A stretch of DNA of 64,000 nt, taken from assembly GCF_018070075.1 (NCBI RefSeq), contig NZ_JAGPXE010000012.1:186001-250000 (forward strand). Direction: 5' to 3'. Each line of letters starts with the position of its first letter. The first letter of the stretch is position 1. Below are positions 24,825-32,760 of the stretch, in pieces. This DNA comes from Saccharopolyspora endophytica (lineage in GTDB: Bacteria > Actinomycetota > Actinomycetes > Mycobacteriales > Pseudonocardiaceae). The notes under the pieces were generated by a model, which saw only the letters and a list, made by a program, of their open reading frames with translations, searched no databases and had not been told where the DNA came from. The position numbers and the translations under genes were made by a program.

Positions 24825-25916
24825 TCAGCGCAGGCCGGTGCCTCGCGCCAGCGCCGTGTCGACCAGCGTGGTCAGCAGCGCTGGGTAGTCGATGCCGCTG
24901 TGCGCCCACATCCGCGGGTACAGCGAGATCGGGGTGAAGCCCGGCATCGTGTTGACCTCGTTGATGATCAGCTTGCCCTCGTCGGACAGGAAGAAGTCGA
25001 CGCGGGCGAGTCCCTGGCACTCCAGCGCGGCGAAGGCGCGCACCGCCATGTCGCGCAGCTCGGCGGTGTGCTCGTCGCTGATCTTGGCGGGCAGGTCGAA
25101 CTCGGTGACGTCGTCGAGGTACTTCGACTCGTAGTCGTACCAGTCGCTCTCACCGGTGACCCGCAGCTCGGCGGGCTGCGACGCCTCGACGCGGCCGTCG
25201 GGGAACTCCAGGACGCCGCACTCGATCTCGCGCCCGACCACACCGGTCTCGATGATGACCTTCGGGTCCGTGCGGCGGGCTTCGGCGATCGCGTCGTCCA
25301 GGTCGGCCCAGTCGGTGACCTTGGTGATGCCCAGCGACGAACCGGCGCGCGCGGGCTTGACGAACACCGGCAGGGTCAGCCGGTCGCGCTGCGCCTCGGT
25401 CAGCGTCTCCTGGCCCCGGCGCAGCACCTCGTAGGTGCCGACCTCGATGCCTTCGGCCGCGAGCAGCTTCTTGGTGTACTCCTTGTCCATCGACACCGCG
25501 CTGGAGAGCACGCCCGGACCCACGTAGGGCACGTCGGCCATCTCCAGCAGGCCCTGGATGGTGCCGTCCTCGCCGAAGGCGCCGTGCAGCACCGGGAAGA
25601 CGGCGTCGACGCCGGAGAGGACCTCGCCGCCCTTCCCGGGTTCGAGCAGCACGAGCTCCTGGCGGGTCGGGTCGCCCGGCAGGGCAAGCGCGGTGCCGGA
25701 GACGACCTGGGGTTCCTTGCGATCCCGGATCTCCAGCTGCTTCGGGTCGTCGGTGCCGAGCACCCAGGCGCCTTCCTGGGTGATGCCGACCGGCACGATC
25801 TCGAAACGGTCCTGGTCCAGGTGGGCGAGCACGCTACCGCCGGACACGCAGGAGATGCCGTGCTCGGTGCTGCGCCCGCCGAAGACGACGGCCACCCGGG
25901 TCTTGCGCGAAGTCAT
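24825..25916 (-). CDS. ddl: D-alanine--D-alanine ligase
   Basis: A 363-residue ATP-grasp ligase that makes the D-Ala-D-Ala dipeptide for peptidoglycan. Motifs are VVFGGRSTEHGISCVSGGSV at the N-terminus, FPVLHGAFGEDGTIQG, VFVKPARAGSSLGITKV for ATP binding, and the Mg site with IINEVNTMPGFTPISLYPRM near residue 325. ATG at 25916 is chosen because CCGAGG lies about 12 bases upstream and the family N-terminus begins there; the ATG at 25928 has no spacing from that site. In mycobacteria ddl directly follows gpsA; here a 4.3 kb accessory block separates them. Confidence 0.96.
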   Translation of the reverse strand: MTSRKTRVAVVFGGRSTEHGISCVSGGSVLAHLDQDRFEIVPVGITQEGAWVLGTDDPKQLEIRDRKEPQVVSGTALALPGDPTRQELVLLEPGKGGEVLSGVDAVFPVLHGAFGEDGTIQGLLEMADVPYVGPGVLSSAVSMDKEYTKKLLAAEGIEVGTYEVLRRGQETLTEAQRDRLTLPVFVKPARAGSSLGITKVTDWADLDDAIAEARRTDPKVIIETGVVGREIECGVLEFPDGRVEASQPAELRVTGESDWYDYESKYLDDVTEFDLPAKISDEHTAELRDMAVRAFAALECQGLARVDFFLSDEGKLIINEVNTMPGFTPISLYPRMWAHSGIDYPALLTTLVDTALARGTGLR

Positions 25917-25993
25917 GCGCCGGACCATACCTCGGCTGCGCTCCGGTCGTTTTACGAAGCCCTCCCGCTAGCGACACGATGCGGTATCGGGCA

Positions 25994-27412
25994 TCAGCCG
26001 TCCGATCTTCGGCACAACCTGGCCACGACCGGCAGCGCGGATTCGAGCTCGTCGCGGGTGCAGGCGGCGTAGCCGAGCGCCAGTCCGCACCAGCGCTGCG
26101 GGCCGTCGTGGTGGCGTCGCAGACCGTCGAGCACGAGACCTTCCTCGGCGCCTTCGTCGACGACGCGCTGCTCCGCCTCGGCGTCGGGCAGGGGCACCAC
26201 GACGTGCGCGCCCGCGCGGTCGCCGAACACCGAGATCCCCTCGGCGGTCAGGGAGTCCACGACGATCGCGCGGCGCTGGGAGAGCTCGCGCCGCAGCCGC
26301 CTCAGGTGCCTGCCGAGATCGCCGTGGCGGGCGAGTTCCACCAGCACCCGCTGTCCCGCCAGGGCCGGCCCCTGACCGATGCGCTCGCGGTGCCGCTGGA
26401 CGGCGGTGGTGATCCTCTCGGCCGCCAGCATCCAGCCTACGCCGAGCGTGGGGGTGAGGATCTTGCTGGTGGTGCCCAGGTGCACCACGACGTCCGGGGC
26501 CATCGAGGCCAGGACCGGCAGCGGGGCGACGTCGTAGCGCAGTTCGCCGTCGTAGTCGTCCTCGACGATGAGCCAGCCCTCGTCCCGGGCGCGCTCGATG
26601 AGCGCGATGCGGCGTTCCGCGGGCAGCCGCCCGCCGATCGGGAACTGGTGCGCGGGCGAGCAGTAGACGGCCGCGACCCCGCTCGGGACGTCTTCGACGA
26701 CCAGACCGGAGTGGTCGACGGGCGCGGGCACGACCTCGATGCCCGCGGCCTTGAGCGCACCGACCGCGCGCTGATAGCCGGGTTCCTCGATGGCGACCTT
26801 CGCCCCGCGCGGCAGCACCGCCGCGGCGAGCTCGCCCAGCGCGGTGCTGGTGCCGCCGGTGGCGAGCACGTTCTCAGCGGTCCAGCCGCCGACGACCAGA
26901 CCGCGGTGCCGCAGCAGGTGTTCCACGACGGCCTCGCGGTAGCTGAGCAGTCCGGCGCGCTGCGGACGCAGGTCCGGGGCGGTGTCGGCGGCGGCGCGCC
27001 AGGCCCGGCGCCACGCGGCGCGGTCGAGCCCGTCCGCCCAGGGCACGCCCGCGAACAGCTGCACCATCGGGCGTTCGGAGTGCGGGCGCTGCAGGACCTG
27101 CGGCGCCACGGCGTCGCTGCGCGCGCCCGGCGGGCTGGTGGTGACGTAGGTGCCCGAGCCGCGCCGCCCGACGATCCAGCCCTCGGCGTGCAGCTGCTCG
27201 TAGGCGGCGGCGGTCACGGTGCGGCTGACGGCCAGGTGCCGGGCCAGCGCGCGCGTCGAGGGCAACCGGTCGCCGCCGCGCAGCTGGCCGATGGTCGCCG
27301 CGTGCCGCAACGCGTCGGCCAGTTGCACCGCGAGCGGCAGATCGCCGTCCCGGTGCAGGTCGATGGCCAGTTCCAGCAGCGGTGAGCTGGCCGCGGGCAC
27401 GTCATGTGGCAT
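25994..27412 (-). CDS. MocR-type regulator (GntR domain fused to aminotransferase fold)
   Basis: A 472-residue fusion. Residues about 10-80 are a GntR winged helix (GDRLPSTRALARHLAVSRTV). After a linker, residues about 120-470 are a fold-type I aminotransferase domain with the PLP lysine in LGTTSKILTPTLGVGWM near residue 300 and IVEDDYDGELRYD. MocR proteins sense PLP or amino-acid aldimines and usually control a divergent target. The target here is the NimA-like gene 59 bases away. ATG at 27412 follows AGGGAG; the ATG at 27436 lies within the operator repeats. A PdxR-like role in vitamin B6 metabolism is possible, but no pdxS/pdxT is nearby. Confidence 0.9.
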   Translation of the reverse strand: MPHDVPAASSPLLELAIDLHRDGDLPLAVQLADALRHAATIGQLRGGDRLPSTRALARHLAVSRTVTAAAYEQLHAEGWIVGRRGSGTYVTTSPPGARSDAVAPQVLQRPHSERPMVQLFAGVPWADGLDRAAWRRAWRAAADTAPDLRPQRAGLLSYREAVVEHLLRHRGLVVGGWTAENVLATGGTSTALGELAAAVLPRGAKVAIEEPGYQRAVGALKAAGIEVVPAPVDHSGLVVEDVPSGVAAVYCSPAHQFPIGGRLPAERRIALIERARDEGWLIVEDDYDGELRYDVAPLPVLASMAPDVVVHLGTTSKILTPTLGVGWMLAAERITTAVQRHRERIGQGPALAGQRVLVELARHGDLGRHLRRLRRELSQRRAIVVDSLTAEGISVFGDRAGAHVVVPLPDAEAEQRVVDEGAEEGLVLDGLRRHHDGPQRWCGLALGYAACTRDELESALPVVARLCRRSDG

Positions 27413-27453
27413 TTCGGAATTCTCCCTGATTGGCACTTCGATGATGCCACTTC
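27407..27453 (-). promoter_or_regulatory. Candidate MocR operator: three direct repeats
   Basis: On the minus strand, GAAGTGGCA (27445-27453), GAAGTGCCA (27431-27439) and GAAATGCCA (27407-27415) are direct repeats spaced 14 and 24 bp. The tandem arrangement between two divergent starts is typical of MocR sites. Confidence 0.6.
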
Positions 27454-27471
27454 TCAGGTGAGGCTGGTGAC

Positions 27472-28116
27472 GTGACTTCGCAGCTCTCCCCCACCGAACG
27501 ATCCACCATCCGCCGAGGCTCCAAGCGGGCGCGCACCGACCGCGGCGAACTCCACGCCACCCTCGACTCCGGACTGGTCTGCCACCTGGCGGTGGTCGTC
27601 GACGGTGCGCCGCGCGTGCTGCCCACCGGATACGGGCGTCGCGGCGACACTCTCTACCTGCACGGATCGACCGGGGCGCGCAGCCTCCGGGACGCCGGTG
27701 AGGTGTGCGTGTCGGTGACCCACGTGGACGGCGTCGTCTACTCGCGGTCGATGATGCACCACTCGATCAACTACCGGTCGGCGGTGATCCACGGACGCAT
27801 CCGGCACGTCGAGGACCCCGACGAGCGGTGGGAAGGGCTGCGGGTGATCACCGAGCAGCTCGCGCCGGGATCGTGGGACTACGCGCGCCGGCCCACCAAG
27901 AAGGAGCTCGCCGCCACCGCCGTCCTGGCGCTGGACCTCACCGAGGCCGCGGTGAAGATCCGCACCGGCGACCCGGGCGACGACGCCGAGGACGTCGAGG
28001 CGAACGAGGCGTGGGCTGGCGTGCTCCCGCTGCACCGGAGCTGGGGCGCACCGGTGCCTTCAGCGGACCTGATCGCGGAACTGCCCGTGCCCGAACACGT
28101 TCTGCGGCGGTCCTGA
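27472..28116 (+). CDS. NimA-like / pyridoxamine 5'-phosphate oxidase-fold flavoprotein
   Basis: A 214-residue split-barrel protein of the pyridoxamine-phosphate-oxidase-like family. Family pattern: LDSGLVCHLAVVVDGAPRVLP near residue 35, YLHGSTGARSLR (flavin phosphate contact), and SRSMMHHSINYRSAVIHGR near residue 90. Members bind FMN or F420 and reduce small substrates; NimA proteins confer nitroimidazole resistance, but the substrate here is unknown. The start is GTG at 27472 with AGGTGAGG upstream. The divergent MocR gene is its likely regulator. It is convergent with the cysteine dioxygenase gene, 5 bases apart. Confidence 0.8.
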   Translation: MTSQLSPTERSTIRRGSKRARTDRGELHATLDSGLVCHLAVVVDGAPRVLPTGYGRRGDTLYLHGSTGARSLRDAGEVCVSVTHVDGVVYSRSMMHHSINYRSAVIHGRIRHVEDPDERWEGLRVITEQLAPGSWDYARRPTKKELAATAVLALDLTEAAVKIRTGDPGDDAEDVEANEAWAGVLPLHRSWGAPVPSADLIAELPVPEHVLRRS

Positions 28117-28121
28117 GCGGA

Positions 28122-28559
28122 TCAGCCGCGGATCGTGCGGTTCGCCCGCTGCGGGCGGTAGACGTGGATGGTCACCGCCGGATCGACGCCGAGGTTGCTG
28201 ACCTGGTGGGCGTAGTTCGGGCCGAAGACCCGGGACTGGCCGGTGGTCAGCGAGTGCAGCACCTCGGAGTTGCCGGGACGGGCGACCCGTTCGGTCAGAT
28301 TCCCCTGCACGACGGTGAAAGCGCCGGTGGCGCCGCCGTGGTCGTGCAGGTCGGTGTGCTGGCCGGGCAGCCAGCTCAGCAGCCACGCCTCGTAGGCGTC
28401 GGTGCGGGCGAGCAGCCCGGCCCAGCGCTCCTCGGCGTCGTAGCGCAGCAGGTGCGCCCAGGATTCGCGGTTGGCGGCGAACTCGCGGGCGATGCGGGCC
28501 GGGTGCGCGATGCTCAGGTCAGCGGGCGCGGCAAGGGTGTTGGGCGGAACGGCGAACAC
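28122..28559 (-). CDS. Cysteine dioxygenase type I (cupin)
   Basis: A 145-residue cupin of the bacterial cysteine dioxygenase family, which oxidises L-cysteine to cysteine sulfinate with O2 and one iron. The iron-binding HxH lies in TDLHDHGGATGAF near residue 70, and the third histidine in PNYAHQVSNLG near residue 117. The start is GTG at 28559 with GAAGGA about 7 bases upstream. A 28-codon leader peptide ending CSCSSC lies 88 bases upstream on the same strand, suggesting control by cysteine supply. The cystathionine gamma-lyase-type gene upstream, on the same strand, makes a sulfur-amino-acid grouping. Confidence 0.88.
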   Translation of the reverse strand: MFAVPPNTLAAPADLSIAHPARIAREFAANRESWAHLLRYDAEERWAGLLARTDAYEAWLLSWLPGQHTDLHDHGGATGAFTVVQGNLTERVARPGNSEVLHSLTTGQSRVFGPNYAHQVSNLGVDPAVTIHVYRPQRANRTIRG

Positions 28560-28646
28560 GGTGAAGTCCTTCGGAGATCGTGAGCGAACCCCGGGGCGCA
28601 GGCGCGCGAGGACGCCGCGATCAACCCGGGAAGCGGATGAGATCGA

Positions 28647-28733
28647 TCAACACGAAGAACACGAACAGAGCGCGCTGGCGACGCGGTGCAGGTCGATGTG
28701 ACCCCGTCGACCGATGAACGCGCGCTTCAACAC
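28647..28733 (-). CDS. Cysteine-rich leader peptide upstream of cysteine dioxygenase
   Basis: A 28-codon frame from GTG 28733 to TGA 28647. It contains HIDLHRVASALCSCSSC directly before the stop. The VDL-x-RVASALC pattern is the signature of the short leader peptides found before sulfur-assimilation genes in actinobacteria, and three of the last six codons are Cys. Ribosome stalling at Cys codons is the known mechanism for poly-Cys leaders in mycobacteria. The start is uncertain: an in-frame GTG at 28742 would give 31 codons, and no clear Shine-Dalgarno is seen, so the frame may be leaderless. Confidence 0.75.
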   Translation of the reverse strand: MLKRAFIGRRGHIDLHRVASALCSCSSC

Positions 28734-28829
28734 GCCACGCACTCAACCAGTCCCCCACCCCGCCGTCAACCACCTCCCGCTCCCACCCCCACGACCCGCG
28801 ACCCACTTCACACCCGTTGGAGTGAGGCG

Positions 28830-28985
28830 ACCCGATTACGGCCGTATTCCGGAACCCGATTGCGGCGGTAATCCGGGTCCCCACCCCGATTACGGCGGTA
28901 ATCCGGGTCCCGATCACAGCGGTGTCCGGTCCGGGAACCCGGAATACCGCCGTAATCAGGACCCGGAATACCGGAGTAATCCGTC
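28830..28985. repeat. Six-copy cluster of GATTAC-GGCG-GTAATC hairpin repeats
   Basis: Six units have the core GATTACGGCGGTAATC, a 6-bp stem with a 4-base loop, followed by CCGGGTCC or CCGGAACC. Four read forward (from 28833, 28857, 28888 and 28911) and two in reverse (GGAATACCGCCGTAATC from 28941, and a diverged copy from 28966). The size, the loop and the GGGACC-like flank match the 24563 cluster, although the stem sequence differs. The rest of the 28560-29067 gap holds the leader peptide and a G-rich tract (29037-29061). Confidence 0.85.
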
Positions 28986-29067
28986 CCTCCCGCGACCGGG
29001 GTGAGGTGCCGGTGGGACGGGAGTTGTCGGGACGGTGGGGTGGGGCGGGAAGTGGGACGGGAGTCGG

Positions 29068-30174
29068 TCAGGAGAGGGCTTGGAGGACGTCGTGGACCAG
29101 GTCGTCGGGGTTCTCGCAGCCTGCTGAGAAGCGGAGGAAGCCCTCCGGGACCGGGTCGCCCCACTGGGCGCGGCGGTCGGCCGTGCTGTGCAGGCCGCCG
29201 AAGCTGGTGGCCGCGACGACCAACCGGCTCTTCGCGATGAAGGACTGGACCGCGTCGGCGTCGGCGAGCTCGAAGCGGAACACCCCGCCGAAGCGGCGCA
29301 TCTGCCGGCTCGCCAGCTCGTGCGCCGGGTCCTGCGACCAGCCCGGCCAGCGCAGACCGGTCACCGCCGGGTGGTCGGCGAGGGCGTCGACGAGCGCGGC
29401 GGCGTTCTCGGCCTGCCGGGACAGCCGCAGGTCGAGAGTTCCCATGCTGCGGTGCGCCAGCCACGTCTCGAACGGCCCGGGGATCGCACCGGACAGCGAA
29501 CGCGCGCGCACCAGGCGGTTCAAGAGCTCCTCGTCGCGGACCGACACGTGCCCCAGCAGGATGTCGCTGTGCCCGGACAGGGCCTTGGTGTCGCTGGCGA
29601 TGACGATGTCCGCGCCCAGATCCAGGGGACGCTGGCCCAGCGGGGTCGCGGTCGTGTTGTCGACCGCCAGCAGCGCGCCGGCCGCGTGGGCGCGCTCGGC
29701 CAGCTCGGCGATGTCGCAGACGTCCCCGCCCGGGTTCGACGGCGTTTCCAGCAGCACCAGCCGAGCGCCCTCGAAGACGTCGTCGGTCCACGGGCCGGGC
29801 GTGGGGATCTCGCGCACGTCCAGGCCCAGCTCGGTCAGCTCGTCGCTGACGAGCTGCCGCGACGCGTAGTAGCCGTCCGAGGGCAGCACCAGCTTGTCGC
29901 CGGCCCGCAGCACCGAACGCAGCACGGTGCTGATCGCGGCCATGCCCGAGGGCAGCAGCACGCAGTGCCCGCCGTCGAGCTCGCCGATCGCCGATTCCAG
30001 CCCGCGCCAGGTGGGATTGCCCGCGCGGCCGTAGAAATCACCGCTGGGACCGGTCTCCCCGAGGTGGTACGGCGCGGCGAACACCGGTCCGGGCAGCAGC
30101 GGCGCTCCCGCCTCCGGTTCCGGGTGCCCGCCGTGCACCACGCGCGTTCCGTCGCCGAAATCCCCAAGATCCAC
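29068..30174 (-). CDS. Cystathionine gamma-lyase-type PLP enzyme
   Basis: A 368-residue Cys/Met metabolism PLP enzyme, probably a cystathionine gamma-lyase giving cysteine, 2-oxobutyrate and ammonia. Motifs: FYGRAGNPTWRGLE (phosphate contact), LLPSGMAAISTVL, LLETPSNPGGDV, LAVDNTTATPLGQRPL, and the PLP lysine in IASDTKALSGHSDILLG near residue 200. GTG at 30174 is chosen because GGGAG at 30184-30188 lies about 9 bases upstream; GTG at 30183 abuts it with no spacing. With the dioxygenase downstream on the same strand it forms a cysteine production and oxidation pair. Substrate choice within the family cannot be fixed from sequence. Confidence 0.88.
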   Translation of the reverse strand: MDLGDFGDGTRVVHGGHPEPEAGAPLLPGPVFAAPYHLGETGPSGDFYGRAGNPTWRGLESAIGELDGGHCVLLPSGMAAISTVLRSVLRAGDKLVLPSDGYYASRQLVSDELTELGLDVREIPTPGPWTDDVFEGARLVLLETPSNPGGDVCDIAELAERAHAAGALLAVDNTTATPLGQRPLDLGADIVIASDTKALSGHSDILLGHVSVRDEELLNRLVRARSLSGAIPGPFETWLAHRSMGTLDLRLSRQAENAAALVDALADHPAVTGLRWPGWSQDPAHELASRQMRRFGGVFRFELADADAVQSFIAKSRLVVAATSFGGLHSTADRRAQWGDPVPEGFLRFSAGCENPDDLVHDVLQALS

Positions 30175-30220
30175 TGTGGTCACTCCCGCACTCGCGATCG
30201 ACGCGAGCGCGCGGACCGGA

Positions 30221-31228
30221 TCACTCCGCCTTGCGCTCGCGTCCCAACAACTCCGCAGCGGCAGGCCCCGGCTCCAGCCCTTCGTGGCACACCCGGTGCA
30301 CCACGTCGGTGATGGGCATCTCCACGCCGTGCCGGGCTGCCAGCTGACGGATCGACGAGCAGGATTTCACGCCCTCCGACACCTGGCCGTGGGCAGCCTC
30401 CTGCGCTTGGACCACCGTCTCTCCCCTGCCCAACCGCTCGCCGAAGGTCCGGTTGCGCGACAGCGGGGACGCGCAGGTCGCCACCAGGTCGCCCAGACCG
30501 GCCAGCCCGGCGAAGGTCATCGGGTCCGCGCCCAGCGCGACGCCGAGCCGCGTCGTCTCGGCCAGACCGCGCGTGATCAGCGACGACATCGTGTTGTGCC
30601 CGAAACCGAGCCCGGCCGCGATGCCGCAGGCCAGCGCGATGACGTTCTTGCAGGCCCCGGAGATCTCGATGCCCACCAGGTCGGTGTTGGTGTAGGGGCG
30701 GAAGTACCGCGTGAAGCACGCCTTCTGCAACGCCACCGCCCGCTCCTCGTCGGAGCAGGCCACCACCGTCGCGGTGGGCTGACCGGCGGCGATCTCCTTG
30801 GCCAGGTTCGGCCCGGACACCACCGCGACCCGTTCCATCGGCACGTCGGCGACCTCGCCGATGACCTGGCTCATCCGCTTGAGCGTGCTCAGCTCGACGC
30901 CCTTGGCCAGGCTCACCAGCGTCACGTCCTGGGGCAGCAGCGGCTGCCACCCGGCGAGGTTCTCGCGCAGCGTCTGGCTGGGCACGGCCAGCACCACGAA
31001 TTCCGCGGCGTGCACCGCCTCGGCGGCGTCGTCGGTGGCGCGCAACCGCTCCGGCAGGGTGATGCCGGGCAGGTAGGAGTCGTTGCAGCGGGTCTCGTTG
31101 ATCTCCGCCGCCACCTGCGGACGCCGGGCCCACAGGCAGACGTCGTTGCCCGCGTCGGCGAGGACCTTCGCGAACGTGGTCCCCCAGGATCCGGCGCCCA
31201 GCACCGCGATCCGCTCAGGCTGCGCCAT
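30221..31228 (-). CDS. gpsA: Glycerol-3-phosphate dehydrogenase [NAD(P)+]
   Basis: A 335-residue GpsA that reduces dihydroxyacetone phosphate to sn-glycerol 3-phosphate for phospholipid synthesis. The N-terminal Rossmann motif is VLGAGSWGTTFAKVLA, followed by LAVPSQTLRENL. The catalytic lysine lies in EISGACKNVIALACGI near residue 190, and FAGLAGLGDLVATCASPLSRNR follows. AAGAAGG precedes the ATG. The start overlaps the end of the plsC-like gene by 14 bases, so the two probably form one unit that makes glycerol 3-phosphate and acylates it. Confidence 0.96.
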   Translation of the reverse strand: MAQPERIAVLGAGSWGTTFAKVLADAGNDVCLWARRPQVAAEINETRCNDSYLPGITLPERLRATDDAAEAVHAAEFVVLAVPSQTLRENLAGWQPLLPQDVTLVSLAKGVELSTLKRMSQVIGEVADVPMERVAVVSGPNLAKEIAAGQPTATVVACSDEERAVALQKACFTRYFRPYTNTDLVGIEISGACKNVIALACGIAAGLGFGHNTMSSLITRGLAETTRLGVALGADPMTFAGLAGLGDLVATCASPLSRNRTFGERLGRGETVVQAQEAAHGQVSEGVKSCSSIRQLAARHGVEMPITDVVHRVCHEGLEPGPAAAELLGRERKAE

Positions 31229-31991
31229 CGGTGCCCTTCTTCTTGCGAGCCGGGGCGTAGAACTCGGCGGGCGGCTGCTCTTCGCGGATCTCGCCGAGAA
31301 GCTCCCGAACCCGGCTCATCGCCAGGTTCGTGACCTCGCGGATCGTCTCCACATCGGGGTTCTCGCTGCGGTAGGCCGACAGGTCCAGCGGCTCACCGAT
31401 GACGTAGTTCACGGTCTTGCGCGGGAAGGGCCGGAACTTCTTGTTGTAGTGGTCGTAGATCTCGCGGGTGCCGAAGCGGGCGGCCGGGATGACGGGGATG
31501 TCGTTGGCCAGCGCCAGCCGGGCCACACCCACCTTCGGCATCATCGGCCAGCCGTCGGGGTCCTTGGTGATCGTGCCGTCCGGGTAGATCACCAGGACCT
31601 TGCCGTTCTCCAGGCCCGCGTGCGCGTCGCGCAGGCTCCTCTGCGCGTCCGCGGTGCCCCGGTAGACCGGGATCTGCTCGACGCCCACCAGCACGTTCCT
31701 GAGCACCGGCACGTTCCACAGGCTGTTCTTGGCCATGAAGCGCGGCACCCGGGCCGCGCGGTGGACGGTGACCGCGTCGAAGATCGGGTCGAGGTGGGAA
31801 ACGTGGTTGAGCACGAGCAGCGCACCACCCTCAGCCGGGATGTTGTGCGCCCCGCGCACGCGGACGCGCGCAAGCAAGTGCGTCAGCGGGTAGAACACCC
31901 AGCGGGCCAGGCCCAGCCAGAAGATGCCCATCCCGTGTGCCTTCTCGCTGGTCGTCCTCCGCCGGCGTCGGAGGTTTCTCGATTCCGCCAC
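31215..31991 (-). CDS. 1-acyl-sn-glycerol-3-phosphate acyltransferase family protein (PlsC-like)
   Basis: A 258-residue membrane-associated acyltransferase. The catalytic HX4D motif is in VLNHVSHLDPIFDAV near residue 73. PVYRGTADAQRSL and the YPDGTITKDPDGWPM segment (the EGT/PEGT-like block) and PVIPAARFGT follow. An arginine-rich start and one hydrophobic segment (GIFWLGLARWVFYPL) precede the domain. GTG at 31991 is chosen because GGAGGAG lies 6 bases upstream. Its 3' end overlaps gpsA, supporting a role in phosphatidic acid synthesis. Confidence 0.88.
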   Translation of the reverse strand: MAESRNLRRRRRTTSEKAHGMGIFWLGLARWVFYPLTHLLARVRVRGAHNIPAEGGALLVLNHVSHLDPIFDAVTVHRAARVPRFMAKNSLWNVPVLRNVLVGVEQIPVYRGTADAQRSLRDAHAGLENGKVLVIYPDGTITKDPDGWPMMPKVGVARLALANDIPVIPAARFGTREIYDHYNKKFRPFPRKTVNYVIGEPLDLSAYRSENPDVETIREVTNLAMSRVRELLGEIREEQPPAEFYAPARKKKGTDGAA

Positions 31992-32105
31992 GGCTTTCTC
32001 CTCCAGATCTCGAGCGCCAGTCAAATTACCCGGCCCCGGCCACAGCCTCGTCAACCAGGCGGCACTTGGGAAGCCCTCCACCGCATCGGCGGACGTTGAC
32101 GCAAG

Positions 32106-32759
32106 ATGGTTCCCGTGACCACCGAGAACACGCCCGACATCGACGGGGTGCACCTGCTGGTACCGCTCAAGCCGCTGACTCGCGCCAAATCCCGGCTGCT
32201 GGCAGGCCGCGGATCGGCCGGGCACTTCGAGCTGGTCACGGCGATGGCGATGGACACCGTCGCCGCAGCACGTCGCGCCCGCGGCGTCGCGTGCGTGGTG
32301 GTGGTCTCCTCCGATCCCGCGCTGACCGCGGCGTTCACCGGTCTCGGCGTCGAGGTGCTGCCCGACGACCCGGCCGACGGGCTCAACGCCGCGCTGCGCC
32401 ACGGCGACGAGGTGCTGCGCGCCCGGGGCACGTTCCGCGTCGGCGCGCTGCAGGCGGACCTGCCCGCGCTGCGCTCCGGCGAACTCGGCTGGGCCCTGCG
32501 CGCCGCGGGAACCGACCGCTCGTACTGCCCGGACCTCTCGGGAGACGGCACGACCCTCCTGCTGGCCGAACCCGACCGGCCGCTGGACCCCCGCTTCGGC
32601 CCGGGCTCCGCCGAGGCCCACGGCGAGTCGGGCGCCAAAACCCTCGCCGGACCGTGGGAGTCGCTGCGCCGCGACGTCGACACCGAAGCCGACCTGGCCT
32701 CGGCGAAAGCCGTCGGACTCGGCCCCCGCACCAGCGCTCGGCTCGGCCTGGGCGAGTGA
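32106..32759 (+). CDS. cofC: Phosphoenolpyruvate / 2-phospho-L-lactate guanylyltransferase
   Basis: A 217-residue nucleotidyltransferase of the CofC/FbiD family, which activates phosphoenolpyruvate or 2-phospholactate with GTP for coenzyme F420 synthesis. Motifs: LLVPLKPLTRAKSRLL near residue 17 (GTP-binding K-x-x-x-x-AKSRL), VVVSSDPALTAAF, VGALQADLPAL and a C-terminal SLRRDVDTEADL. No Shine-Dalgarno precedes the ATG at 32106, and a GTG lies at 32115, so the transcript may be leaderless. It is divergent from the plsC/gpsA pair, as in mycobacteria. F420 capacity fits the nearby flavin/F420-fold protein. Confidence 0.92.
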   Translation: MVPVTTENTPDIDGVHLLVPLKPLTRAKSRLLAGRGSAGHFELVTAMAMDTVAAARRARGVACVVVVSSDPALTAAFTGLGVEVLPDDPADGLNAALRHGDEVLRARGTFRVGALQADLPALRSGELGWALRAAGTDRSYCPDLSGDGTTLLLAEPDRPLDPRFGPGSAEAHGESGAKTLAGPWESLRRDVDTEADLASAKAVGLGPRTSARLGLGE

Positions 32760-32760
32760 G

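Noticed and set aside
28830..28985. Possible CRISPR array or att site
   Set aside because: Copies occur in both orientations with short variable gaps, and there is no integrase or cas gene.
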